Shown here one piece after another: positions 17,953 to 27,400 of a DNA stretch of 64,000 nucleotides. The position numbers and the translations under genes are program-made. Each line of letters opens with the position of its first letter. Positions within the stretch are counted from its first letter, which is position 1. Under the pieces are notes generated by a model. It worked only from the letters and a program-made list of their open reading frames with translations. It did not search any database and was not told the origin of the DNA. Origin of the DNA: Croceicoccus mobilis (lineage in GTDB: Bacteria; Pseudomonadota; Alphaproteobacteria; Sphingomonadales; Sphingomonadaceae); NCBI RefSeq assembly GCF_001661965.1, contig NZ_LYWZ01000027.1:124001-188000 (forward strand). Direction: 5' to 3'.

Positions 17953-19335
17953 ATGTCTCCTGCCATTCTTGTCCTCCTCGCCCTCGGCCTTGGTCTTGCC
18001 GGGTGGATCGCCGCTCGTTCAAGAGCCTATGCGCTGAGCGCGAAGGAGGGCAAGCGGCTGCATTCGCTGCCGAGCTATCACGCATGGTACGTGGGACTAT
18101 GGGCCTTTGTCCCTGCGGTCATCGTCGCCCTCATATGGTCGGCGGTGAGCCCGCAGCTGGTGCTTGCAGCGATGCTGTCCGATCCCGCGGCAGCATCGCT
18201 TCCGGCTTTCGGCATGACCCGCAATTCGATCCTGGGCGAGGCTTTGGGCGTTGCCAGCGGATCGATGCAGGCCGTATTCGATCAGCGCGCCGCCGCCTTG
18301 GTCGAACCGGCCCGCGCGGCCATGACCAAATACACGATCATCGGCGTCGTGCTGACGCTTGTCGTCGGCTTTATCGGCGGCGCATGGTCCTTCCTGAAGC
18401 TGCGCCCCGATTTCACCGCCCGCACCCGGGTGGAGCGCATGGTGATGGCGCTGCTGCTCATCGCCTCGCTCGTCGCGATCTTCACGACCTTTGGCATCCT
18501 CGCCTCGCTGATCTTTGAAACCGCGCGGTTCTTCGGGATGATCAACCCGATCGACTTCCTGTTCGGCACCCACTGGTCGCCCGATCCGATGCGCGATCCC
18601 GCCTTCGCCAATGGTGAGGATTACGGCGCGCTACCGCTGTTCTGGGGCACGATCTATATTGGCGCGATCATCGCCATGCTGGTCGCGATCCCGCTTGGCA
18701 TGGGCAGCGCGATCTATCTCACGCAATATGCCTCGCCCACGCTTCGCAAATGGATGAAGCCGATCCTCGAGATCCTCGCCGGCGTGCCGACGGTGGTCTA
18801 TGGCTATTTCGCCGCGCTGACGGTCGCGCCCTTCATCCGCGACGTGGCGCAGGGCATCGGCATTTCCAGCGCTTCGAGCGAAAGCGCATTGGCCGCAGGT
18901 CTGGTGATGGGCGTGATGATCATTCCCTTCGTCTCCTCGATGGCAGACGATTCCATTGCCGCCGTGCCCGCCGCCATGCGCGATGGCAGCCTTGCCATGG
19001 GCGCAACCCAGTCGGAAACGATCCGCCGCGTGCTGGTGCCCGCCGCCCTTCCCGGCATTGTCGCGGGCGTGATGCTGGCTGTGTCGCGCGCGATTGGTGA
19101 AACGATGATCGTGGTGATGGCCGCGGGCGCATCGGCCAATCTGTCGGCCAACCCGCTGGAGAGCATGACCACCGTCACCTACCAGATCGTCGCCATGCTG
19201 ACGGGCGAAGGCAGCTTCGACCATCCGGCGACCCTGTCCGCATTCGCACTGGGCATGGTGCTGTTCGCCGTGACCCTCGCCCTCAACTTCATCGCGCTGC
19301 GCGTGGTGAAACGTTACCGCGAAGCATACGAGTAA
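17953..19335 (+). CDS. pstC: Phosphate ABC transporter permease PstC, long form
   Basis: A 460-residue inner-membrane permease, much longer than the roughly 320-residue E. coli protein. Residues about 1-170 hold extra hydrophobic segments and a periplasmic stretch. The permease core starts near residue 170, with the EAA-type loop around PAAMRDGSLAMGATQSETIRRVLVPAALPGIVAGV that docks on PstB. It pairs with PstA; the stop is 5 bp before pstA. Confidence 0.95.
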   Translation: MSPAILVLLALGLGLAGWIAARSRAYALSAKEGKRLHSLPSYHAWYVGLWAFVPAVIVALIWSAVSPQLVLAAMLSDPAAASLPAFGMTRNSILGEALGVASGSMQAVFDQRAAALVEPARAAMTKYTIIGVVLTLVVGFIGGAWSFLKLRPDFTARTRVERMVMALLLIASLVAIFTTFGILASLIFETARFFGMINPIDFLFGTHWSPDPMRDPAFANGEDYGALPLFWGTIYIGAIIAMLVAIPLGMGSAIYLTQYASPTLRKWMKPILEILAGVPTVVYGYFAALTVAPFIRDVAQGIGISSASSESALAAGLVMGVMIIPFVSSMADDSIAAVPAAMRDGSLAMGATQSETIRRVLVPAALPGIVAGVMLAVSRAIGETMIVVMAAGASANLSANPLESMTTVTYQIVAMLTGEGSFDHPATLSAFALGMVLFAVTLALNFIALRVVKRYREAYE

Positions 19336-19340
19336 GAGCG

Positions 19341-20612
19341 ATGAGCCAAGCTGCAGATCTCGCATTCGAGGAACAGCGCCGCATCCGGGGCGAGCGGGCC
19401 AATGCGCGCATCGCCAAACGTTACGCGGCAGAGCGCCGCTTCAAGCTGCTGGCCATGCTGTCGGTCGTGGTATCGGCGGGCGTGCTGGTCGTGCTGCTGA
19501 TCGCCATGACGTCCAGCGGGCTTGCCGGCTTCACGCGTAGCGAAATCGACGTCACCATCGACTTCCCCGAAATGGGCCTGTCGATCGACCCTGCCGCACT
19601 GGAGGGCGAAAACGCCGAAAACGCTCTGCGCACCGCGGGTCTGCCCGACATCCTGCAATTCGCAGCAACCCAGCAATATGGCCCCGAAATCGCGGCCGAA
19701 GTCGGCGGCAGCGCATCGCGCGATCTTGCGAAAAAGATCGTGTCCGACCCTGACATGCTGGGTGAAACGGTCACCGTCTCGCTGCCCGTCAGCGAGGACC
19801 TTGCCGCCGCCGCCCGCGGCGAAGGGCCCGAGGAATTGCGCGCCGTCGCCGACCGCCTGCAGGCAGAGGGCCAGCTTGGCCGCAAGATCGACTGGGGCTT
19901 CCTGGCCCGCGCCGACGCGACCGACCCGCAGGAAGTGGGCATCTGGGGCGCGCTGAAAGGCTCGCTGCTGACCATGGCAGTGACACTGGTGCTCGCCTTC
20001 CCGATCGGCGTTCTGGCTGCCGTCTACCTTGAGGAATACGCACCCAAGAACAAGTGGACCGACATCATCGAGGTGTCGATCAACAATCTTGCCGCCGTAC
20101 CCTCGATCATCTTCGGCCTGCTGGGTCTCGCGGTGTTCCTGTGGATCTTCCCGAACCTGCGCTCGGCCCCGATCATCGGCGGCATGACGCTGGCACTGAT
20201 GACGATGCCGGTCATCGTGATTTCGGGCCGCAACGCGATCAAGTCGGTGCCGCCCTCGATCCGCGACGGCGCATTGGCCATTGGCGCTTCGCCGGTGCAG
20301 GTGGTGTTCCACCACGTGCTGCCGCTTGCCCTGCCCGGCATCCTGACCGGCACGATCATCGGCATGGCCCGCGCATTGGGCGAAACCGCGCCGCTGCTCA
20401 TGATCGGCATGCGTGCCTTCGTCGCCTCGCCGCCCGATGGCTTCACCTCTCCTTCCAGCGTTCTTCCCGTCCAGATCTTCCTCTGGTCGGACGAGATCGA
20501 TCGCGGCTTCGTGGAACGGACATCGGCAGCCATCATCGTACTGCTGCTATTCCTGCTGGTCATGAACGGCCTGGCGATCTACTTGCGGAACAAGTTCGAA
20601 AGGCGCTGGTAA
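19341..20612 (+). CDS. pstA: Phosphate ABC transporter permease PstA, long form
   Basis: A 423-residue permease. One N-terminal membrane helix (about 35-57) is followed by a 140-residue hydrophilic, probably periplasmic insert (about 60-200) not found in short PstA proteins. The permease domain follows (about 205-420) with the docking loop [32 protein letters not shown]. Four predicted genes in this operon run without room for separate promoters. Confidence 0.95.
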   Translation: MSQAADLAFEEQRRIRGERANARIAKRYAAERRFKLLAMLSVVVSAGVLVVLLIAMTSSGLAGFTRSEIDVTIDFPEMGLSIDPAALEGENAENALRTAGLPDILQFAATQQYGPEIAAEVGGSASRDLAKKIVSDPDMLGETVTVSLPVSEDLAAAARGEGPEELRAVADRLQAEGQLGRKIDWGFLARADATDPQEVGIWGALKGSLLTMAVTLVLAFPIGVLAAVYLEEYAPKNKWTDIIEVSINNLAAVPSIIFGLLGLAVFLWIFPNLRSAPIIGGMTLALMTMPVIVISGRNAIKSVPPSIRDGALAIGASPVQVVFHHVLPLALPGILTGTIIGMARALGETAPLLMIGMRAFVASPPDGFTSPSSVLPVQIFLWSDEIDRGFVERTSAAIIVLLLFLLVMNGLAIYLRNKFERRW

Positions 20613-20628
20613 GTCCAGTGACGTCGAT

Positions 20629-21444
20629 ATGAAGATGAACATGATGGAACCCAACACGGCAGAGGCCGAAACCGCAGGCGATGCACCCAGCCCGAAGATC
20701 TCGGCGCGGGACGTGTCGGTCTATTACGGTGAGAAGAAGGCGATCGACAATGTCTCGATCGATGTCTTCACGCGCTATGTGACCGCCTTCATCGGCCCGT
20801 CGGGCTGCGGCAAGTCGACCTTCCTGCGCACTCTCAATCGCATGAACGACACGATCTCCAGCGCCCGCGTGGATGGTGAGATCCTGCTGGACGGCGAAGA
20901 CATCTATCGTTCCAAGATGGACGTGGTGCAGCTGCGCGCGCGTGTCGGCATGGTGTTCCAGAAGCCGAACCCGTTCCCGAAGTCGATCTATGAAAACATC
21001 GCCTACGGCCCGCGCATCCACGGCATTTCGTCGACCAAATCGGAACTCGACGGCATCGTCGAACAGTCGCTGCAGCGCGCAGGCCTGTGGAACGAGGTGA
21101 AGGACCGGCTGAACGATTCGGGAACGGCCCTGTCGGGCGGCCAGCAGCAGCGCCTGTGCATCGCGCGCGCCATCGCGGTCGATCCCGAAGTCATCCTGAT
21201 GGACGAACCCTGCTCGGCACTGGACCCGATCGCCACTGCGCGTATCGAGGAACTGATCGACGAATTGCGCGGCCGTTATGCCATCGTGATCGTCACCCAT
21301 TCCATGCAGCAGGCCGCCCGCGTGTCGCAGCGCACCGCCTTTTTCCACATGGGCAATCTGGTGGAATACGGAAAGACGAGCGATATCTTTACCAATCCCC
21401 GCGAAGAGCGGACCAAGGATTACATCACGGGGCGTTACGGCTAA
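20629..21444 (+). CDS. pstB: Phosphate ABC transporter ATP-binding protein
   Basis: A 271-residue ATPase with Walker [11 protein letters not shown]-loop [15 protein letters not shown], signature [16 protein letters not shown], Walker [14 protein letters not shown] and the H-loop His in VTHSMQQA. It powers PstCA and helps signal phosphate status to PhoR through PhoU. Several closely spaced ATG codons exist at the 5' end; 20629 is the first, 20641 is possible. Confidence 0.97.
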   Translation: MKMNMMEPNTAEAETAGDAPSPKISARDVSVYYGEKKAIDNVSIDVFTRYVTAFIGPSGCGKSTFLRTLNRMNDTISSARVDGEILLDGEDIYRSKMDVVQLRARVGMVFQKPNPFPKSIYENIAYGPRIHGISSTKSELDGIVEQSLQRAGLWNEVKDRLNDSGTALSGGQQQRLCIARAIAVDPEVILMDEPCSALDPIATARIEELIDELRGRYAIVIVTHSMQQAARVSQRTAFFHMGNLVEYGKTSDIFTNPREERTKDYITGRYG

Positions 21445-21447
21445 GCC

Positions 21448-22122
21448 ATGGAACATACGGTCAAGGCCTTCGAGGAAGACATCACCCGCCTGCGCGGGCT
21501 TATCGCCGAAATGGGCGGTCTCGCCGAATTGTCGGTGCAAGAGGCGCTGGAAGCCATCGTCAATGGCGATGAAGAGCTGGGCCAGCGCGTCATCACCCGC
21601 GACAAGGAAATCGACGCGCTCGAGATGGAGATCGACCGTCTTGCCGTTCGGACCATCGCCCTGCGCGCGCCGATGGCCGACGACCTGCGCGAAGTCATCG
21701 CCGCGCTGAAGATCGCGGGCGTGGTCGAACGCATCGGCGATTATGCAAAAAACATCGCCAAGCGCGTCAACCGGATCGAGGGCCGACGCCGTTTCGAACC
21801 GCTCGCCATGATCCCCGAAATGGGCGAGGTCGCGGTCGAGATGGTGCATGACGTGCTGACCGCCTATGCCGCGCGCGACCCGCTGCTGGCCAAGGAAGTG
21901 ATCGCCCGCGATGCCCGCGTCGATGCGTTTTACGACAGCATCTTCCGCAATGTGGTGACCCACATGGTCGAGAACCCGGCCACCATCGGCAGCGCGGCGC
22001 AGCTATTGTTCATTGCGCGCAATATCGAACGCGTCGGCGACCATGCGACCAATGTGGCCGAGATGGTCCATTTCGCGGCCACGGGCGTCTATCCGCCCGA
22101 CCGCGACGCCAGCGGCAATTGA
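21448..22122 (+). CDS. phoU: Phosphate signalling protein PhoU
   Basis: A 224-residue all-helical PhoU with the two repeated three-helix bundles and their metal-binding acidic motifs (KEIDALEMEIDRL; ARDARVDAFYDSIFR). It links the Pst transporter to PhoR and keeps PhoR in its phosphatase state when phosphate is plentiful. It begins 3 bp after the pstB stop. Confidence 0.96.
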   Translation: MEHTVKAFEEDITRLRGLIAEMGGLAELSVQEALEAIVNGDEELGQRVITRDKEIDALEMEIDRLAVRTIALRAPMADDLREVIAALKIAGVVERIGDYAKNIAKRVNRIEGRRRFEPLAMIPEMGEVAVEMVHDVLTAYAARDPLLAKEVIARDARVDAFYDSIFRNVVTHMVENPATIGSAAQLLFIARNIERVGDHATNVAEMVHFAATGVYPPDRDASGN

Positions 22123-22151
22123 ACCGCTGCGAAAATCCGGAACTTTGCAGA

Positions 22152-22181
22152 ACCCGATATTTGCACACCCGATATTTACAC
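22152..22181 (+). repeat. 15-bp tandem repeat between phoU and phoB
   Basis: ACCCGATATTTGCAC (22152-22166) is followed directly by ACCCGATATTTACAC (22167-22181), one mismatch. The 15-bp period is not the 11 bp of a Pho box. It could be a binding site or a small replication-slippage duplication. Confidence 0.6.
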
Positions 22182-22185
22182 AGGG

Positions 22186-22203
22186 GCCAGACGATTGTCT
22201 GGC
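22186..22203 (+). terminator. Hairpin between phoU and phoB
   Basis: GCCAGAC (22186-22192) and GTCTGGC (22197-22203) pair perfectly around GATT, followed by TCTTGT. With the weak T-run it could attenuate read-through into phoB and set a lower phoB level. Confidence 0.5.
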
Positions 22204-22267
22204 TCTTGTCATATGGCGGTAATAATATGCGTGTGAAGGTTCAGACCAGAACTGCCACAACCGGGAT

Positions 22268-22966
22268 ATGACCGCCGTGCCCGCACCGCGCCTGCTGCTT
22301 GTCGAAGACGACCTCTCGCTTGCCGAACTGCTGCAATATCGTTTTGAGGCGGAGGGCTATGACGTGGCCGTCACCGGCGACGGGGACGAGGCGCTTTTGC
22401 TGGCCGAAGAGCAGACCCCCGATCTCGTCATCCTCGACTGGATGGTCGAGGGTACCAGCGGGATCGAAATCTGCCGCCGCCTGCGCCGCGACAAGGAAAC
22501 GGCGCATGTGCCCATCGTCATGCTGACCGCCCGCGGGGGTGAAGACGACCGCATCCGCGGGCTCGACACCGGGGCTGACGATTACATCACGAAACCCTTT
22601 TCCCCGCGCGAACTGATCGCCCGCGTCGGCGCGGTGCTGCGCCGCGTGCGCCCTGCCCTTGCCGGCGAAATGCTGGAAGTGGGCGACATCAGGCTGGACG
22701 CTACCAGCCACAAGGCGACCCGCCGCGGCCAATCGCTTCACCTCGGCCCCACCGAATTTCGCCTGTTGCGCTTTTTCATGGAGCACCCCGGACGCGTATT
22801 CAGCCGCAACCAGCTTTTGGACGCGGTGTGGGGCAATGGCAGCGATATCGAACTGCGCACGGTCGACGTGCATATTCGCCGCCTTCGCAAGGGCTTGACC
22901 GTGGAAGGGTCGAAAGACCCCGTACGCACCGTGCGGTCCGCCGGTTATGCGTTCGAAGCGGCCTAA
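22268..22966 (+). CDS. phoB: Phosphate-regulon response regulator
   Basis: A 232-residue OmpR/PhoB-family regulator: a receiver (residues about 8-122) with acidic pair EDD, phosphoacceptor Asp57 in VILDWM and Lys in ITKPFSP, then a winged-helix domain (about 133-230) with the recognition helix ELRTVDVHIRRLRKGL. It binds Pho boxes such as those at 15244 and 16817. The 145-bp gap after phoU suggests partly separate expression. Confidence 0.95.
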   Translation: MTAVPAPRLLLVEDDLSLAELLQYRFEAEGYDVAVTGDGDEALLLAEEQTPDLVILDWMVEGTSGIEICRRLRRDKETAHVPIVMLTARGGEDDRIRGLDTGADDYITKPFSPRELIARVGAVLRRVRPALAGEMLEVGDIRLDATSHKATRRGQSLHLGPTEFRLLRFFMEHPGRVFSRNQLLDAVWGNGSDIELRTVDVHIRRLRKGLTVEGSKDPVRTVRSAGYAFEAA

Positions 22967-23076
22967 GGATAATCCCGGCCTCACATAGTTGACTTATAGT
23001 TGCCTCAGGCCCAGCCTCGCCAAATCGGGGCAATAATTCCGATTCCATTTAAGTAATATCGGCGCCCCGATGGCAG

Positions 23077-23095
23077 CCCGTACGTTTCGTACGGG
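23077..23095. promoter_or_regulatory. 19-bp palindrome CCCGTACGTTTCGTACGGG
   Basis: A perfect 8-bp inverted repeat with a 3-nt centre, 22 bp before the secreted-protein ATG at 23117 and 110 bp after phoB. It could be an operator overlapping the promoter or leader of that gene, or a hairpin ending the phoB transcript, but it lacks a T-run. Confidence 0.5.
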
Positions 23096-23116
23096 CCCGA
23101 AACCGGGGGAGTGATA

Positions 23117-23569
23117 ATGAAATTTCCGAAAGCTTTTACGCCGCTGCTTGCGGCGTCACTGGCGTTTACTTCGCCTAATGCTGCATCTGCACAAAGCGAG
23201 ATGCCCTTCACGAGCGCCGACTATGTCGAAGTGACCGGCGTCACCATCGATGACGGCCATGGCCTCGAATATGCGAACTTCCTCGCCGAAAACTGGGTTA
23301 AGGACCAGGCATTCGCCAAATCGAAGGGCTGGATCACCGGCTATGAGGTGCTGGTCAACAGCTTCCCGCGCAAGGGGGAGCCGGACGTCTATCTCATCAC
23401 CCGCTGGGCCGAATGGGCAACGCCCGCAGACGAAGAGGCCCGCGCCGCCGCCTATCGCGAGTACAAGGCCAAGTCGATGACCGACCTGCAAAAGGAATCG
23501 GGCATGCGCGCCGAATACCGCCATGTCGAAAGCTCGATGCTGCTGCGAGCGATGACCCCGCGCAATTAG
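23117..23569 (+). CDS. Secreted protein of unknown function
   Basis: A 150-residue exported protein with a signal peptide (hydrophobic about 6-22, cleavage near ASAQ). The mature part has a repeated pattern of aromatic and charged residues (YANFLAENWVKDQAFAKSKGWI; YLITRWAEWATPADEE), suggestive of a small alpha+beta (dimeric ferredoxin-like) fold. ATG 23117 follows GGGGGAG at good spacing; a GTG two codons earlier is possible. No named family was recognised. Confidence 0.65.
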   Translation: MKFPKAFTPLLAASLAFTSPNAASAQSEMPFTSADYVEVTGVTIDDGHGLEYANFLAENWVKDQAFAKSKGWITGYEVLVNSFPRKGEPDVYLITRWAEWATPADEEARAAAYREYKAKSMTDLQKESGMRAEYRHVESSMLLRAMTPRN

Positions 23570-23586
23570 TCCCTGCGCGTGGGGAT

Positions 23587-23620
23587 GCGGGCAGGCGGAT
23601 CGAAGCCCTCGCCTGCCCGC
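23587..23620. terminator. Hairpin between convergent genes
   Basis: GCGGGCAGGCG (23587-23597) and CGCCTGCCCGC (23610-23620) make a perfect 11-bp stem with a 12-nt loop, between the + gene ending at 23569 and the - gene ending at 23639. No clear T-run on either side, so termination is inferred from position. Confidence 0.6.
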
Positions 23621-23638
23621 CTTCACGACGACTGCACC

Positions 23639-24406
23639 CTAGCGGCAGACGCTGCCGAAACTGCGATCCGCCTGATCGAGGTGGAAGTGATCTTCGTGCA
23701 GGGCGTTGTAATCCGGCGAAAGCACGGTGCCGAACACATCGCAGGCCCCATCGCGGATCTGGTGCAGGAAACGGGCCTTGGGCGCATCGCCGTCCCAGTC
23801 GCCGGTCAGGGTGATGCGCGTGCCGTCCTCCAGCACAAATGCGGCGATGTCGATCGCATTGGCGCCCGAATGCTCGCTCCATGTCGTGGTCGATCCGCGG
23901 ATCGGACGGCAGCTATAGGTGCCGTAATGCTCCATGCGGGCGATGCGGCTGCCCATGATCTCTTCCGCCGCGGGCTGGGCCCGATGTTTCAGCCACCACG
24001 CCATCGCGCCTGCGACGGCGCAGCTCATTTCCGGCTGGCCCGGAGCCAATGACAGGCCGCGCTCCGCATCGGTGGCAAGCCGCAGCCGGTCGTCCCGCCG
24101 GCACGCGCCCTCCCCCGACGTCTCCAGTTCGGTAAAGCCGATGTCGGCGCGCGACAGAACATCGCGGCACATCACCGGATTGCCGCGCATGGCAGCGAGC
24201 TTCGTGCCGGTCGCCCATCCTTCCCGGGCGTCGATTTCCAGCGGGGCGGCGGGGTTGTGCTCGGGGTGATCCTGCAGCCAGCGCCAGCCGTAAAGGCCGC
24301 CACCTGCCAGCACGGCCAGAACCAGCAGCGGGCCGATCGCCCTGCGGATGCCGCCGTTTCTTTTCCTGCGCCGTGAACTGGTCTTGCGTTTGCGGGGTTT
24401 TGCCAT
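23639..24406 (-). CDS. Extensin-like C-terminal domain protein
   Basis: A 255-residue protein with a strongly basic N-terminus (KPRKRKTSSRRRKRN), one membrane helix (about 21-40) and a periplasmic C-terminal domain with PVMCRDVL, SCRPIRGSTTTWSEHSGANAIDIAAF and HEDHFHLD. The histidine and aspartate pattern matches the extensin-like (peptidase M15-like fold) family, which may act on peptidoglycan. The ATG at 24406 is 2 bp after the dnaE2 stop, so the two are probably cotranscribed. Confidence 0.85.
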   Translation of the reverse strand: MAKPRKRKTSSRRRKRNGGIRRAIGPLLVLAVLAGGGLYGWRWLQDHPEHNPAAPLEIDAREGWATGTKLAAMRGNPVMCRDVLSRADIGFTELETSGEGACRRDDRLRLATDAERGLSLAPGQPEMSCAVAGAMAWWLKHRAQPAAEEIMGSRIARMEHYGTYSCRPIRGSTTTWSEHSGANAIDIAAFVLEDGTRITLTGDWDGDAPKARFLHQIRDGACDVFGTVLSPDYNALHEDHFHLDQADRSFGSVCR

Positions 24407-24408
24407 CG

Positions 24409-27400
24409 TCAGTGAAAGTCGCGAGACTTGGGAATGATCCTGACATCGCGCGGATGCCTGCCTTGAAACCCGCATTCGCGGTTGCCCGCTGGCGGCGGCT
24501 CCCACGGATCGATCGGCGGTTTCGCGGAATCGGGATGGGCTCCGTCCGGCGCGCTGTCATGCGGATCGTCGCGGCGGTAGGGATCGTCCGCGCCGCTGCG
24601 CAGATCGTCGCGCGGGTTGAATTTGTCGGGCAGCGGGCTTTGCACATGATCGGCCCGCGCCATGGGCGTGGGGATCATGTCTTCGGACAGGGCGTGGAGG
24701 GAGGAGTTGGCGTCGCTCATGTGCTGGACGATCACGTGGACGACATCGTCGTCATACTCAACCCGGCCGCGCACCTCCATCAACCGCGCGCCCATCACGA
24801 CCTTGCGGTATTTCTCCTTCAGATGCGGCCAGACCACCAGGTTGATAACGCCCGTTTCGTCCTCCAGCGTGATGAAGCACACGCCCTTGGCGCTGCCGGG
24901 GCGCTGGCGGATCAGCACCACGCCCGACACCTGCACGTTCGAGCGGTATTTGCGGCTGCGCAGATCGCAGGCGCGGATGAAGCCGCGTTCCGCCAATCCG
25001 GCGCGCAGGAAGGCCATGGGATGCGCCTTTAGCGACAGGCGCATGGTCTGGTAATCGGCGACCACCTCTTCGGACAGCGGCATGGCGGGCAGAGCGGCAG
25101 GGCTGGCCTCCGCTCCCTCGTCGCGTGCCCGTGCGGCTTCGAACAGGGGCAGCGGCGGGGCCGACACGATGGAGCGCGCATCCCAAAGCGCCTGCCTGCG
25201 CGTCAGCTGCATCGAGCCGAAGGCATCAGCGCTCGCCAGCCGCTCTATATGCGCGGCGGGGATGCCGGATCTCTCGCGCAGGGCGGCGACGTCGGGGAAC
25301 GCGCCATTGCCCTCGCGCCCATAATCCTCTCTGGCCGCGATCAGGCGAGCGGCGACATGTTCGGGCAGGCCATCCACCTGCCTGAGGCCAAGGCGCAGCG
25401 CCACCGTATCGCCGCTGACGGGTTCCAGCGTGCAGTCCCATTCCGACCGGTTCACATCCGCCGGTCGCACCTCCACCCCATGCTCCGCCGCATCGCGCAC
25501 GATCTGCGCGGGCGCGTAGAAGCCCATCGGCTGCGAATTGAGCAAAGCGCAGGCAAAGGCCGCCGGGTAATGGCATTTCAGCCAGCTCGACACATAGACC
25601 AGATGCGCGAAGCTGGCCGCGTGGCTTTCGGGAAAGCCATATTCGCCAAAGCCGCGGATCTGGTTGAAACAGCGCTGCGCGAAGTCGCGGTCATAGCCGC
25701 GGTCGACCATGCGCTCGACCATCATGTCCTGCAGTTCATCGACCATCCCGCGGCTACGGAACGTGGCCATGGCCTTCCGCAACCGGTTCGCCTCGGCACT
25801 GGAGAATTTCGCCGCATCCAGCGCGATCTTCATCGCCTGCTCCTGAAAGATCGGCACACCCAAGGTACGGCCAAGGATGCTGGAGAGTTCATCCGGAGGC
25901 CCATGCGCAGGCCCCGGCGCGGGGATCTCCACCCGCTCCTCCCCCCGGCGGCGTTTGAGATAGGGGTGCACCATGTCCCCCTGGATCGGGCCGGGGCGCA
26001 CGATGGCGACCTGAATCACAAGGTCATAGAATTCGCGAGGGCGCAGGCGCGGCAGCATGTTCATCTGCGCCCGGCTCTCCACCTGAAACACGCCCAGTGA
26101 ATCGCCCCGCCGCAGCATGGCATAGGTCTCGGCGTCTTCGCGCGGCACGGTGGCGAGTGTCATCGCGCGGCCATGATGGTCCGCCACCTCGTCGAGGCAT
26201 TTCCTGATACAGGTCAGCATGCCCAGCGCCAGCACGTCGACCTTGAGAATGCCCAAGGCCTCGATGTCGTCCTTGTCCCACTCGATAAAGCTGCGGTCGG
26301 GCATGGCGCCATTGCCGATGGGCACGGTCTCGGTCAGCGCGCCCTGCGTCAGGATGAAGCCGCCCACATGCTGCGACAAATGCCGGGGCATGCCGATCAT
26401 CTGCTGCGTCAGCTTCAGTACGCGGCGCAGATGCGGATCGGTGATGTCCATGCCGGTCTCGGCGACATGCGCCTCCCCGATCTCCCGCCCCCAGCCGCCC
26501 CAGACGGTGCCCGCCAGTTTCGCGGTCACGTCTTCGGAAAGGCCCATCGCCTTCCCCACCTCGCGGATTGCCATGCGCGGGCGGTAATGGATGACGGTGG
26601 CGCATAGCCCGGCGCGGTGGCGGCCGTATTTCTCGTATATGTGCTGGATCACCTCCTCGCGCCGTTCGTGTTCGAAATCGACGTCGATATCGGGCGGCTC
26701 CTTGCGCTCTTCGGAGATGAAGCGGTCGAACAGCAGGGCATGGCGGGCCGGGTCGACGGCGGTGATCTCAAGGCAATAGCAGACCGCCGAATTGGCCGCG
26801 CTCCCGCGCCCCTGGCACAAGATCGGCGGATCGACTGAACGCGCGAATTGCACAATGTCGTGGATCGTCAGGAAATAGCGCGCAAGGTCGAGCTTCTCGA
26901 TCAGCGCCAGCTCGCGCTGCAACGTCGCGCGGATGCTGTCGGGTAAGCCGCTGGGATAGCGCCTGTCCGCCCCCTCCCATGTCAGGATTTCCAGATGCTG
27001 CTGCGGGGTGCGGCCCTCGGGGTAGATCTCTTCGGGATATTCATAGCGCAATTCGTTGAGGCTGAAGGCGCAGCGGTCGGCCAGATCGCGCGCGGCGCGG
27101 ATCGCGTGGGGCCAGCGCGCGAAGAGGCGCACCATTTCCTCGGGCGCCTTCAGATGCCGCTCGGCATTGGCGTGGAGGAGGTGGCCCGCCTTGGCCACGG
27201 TGGTCTTGTGCCGGATCGCGGTCATCACGTCCTGCAGCGGGCGGCGGTCGGGCGCGTGATAATGCACATCGTTGGTGGCAAGGATCGACAGCCCATGCTG
27301 CCGCGCCATCCGGTCGAGCCGCGCGATGCGGGCAATGTCGTCGCCGCGATAGAGATAGCTCGCCGCGACATGGCGCATCGATGGCAGCATGGCGGCGAGA

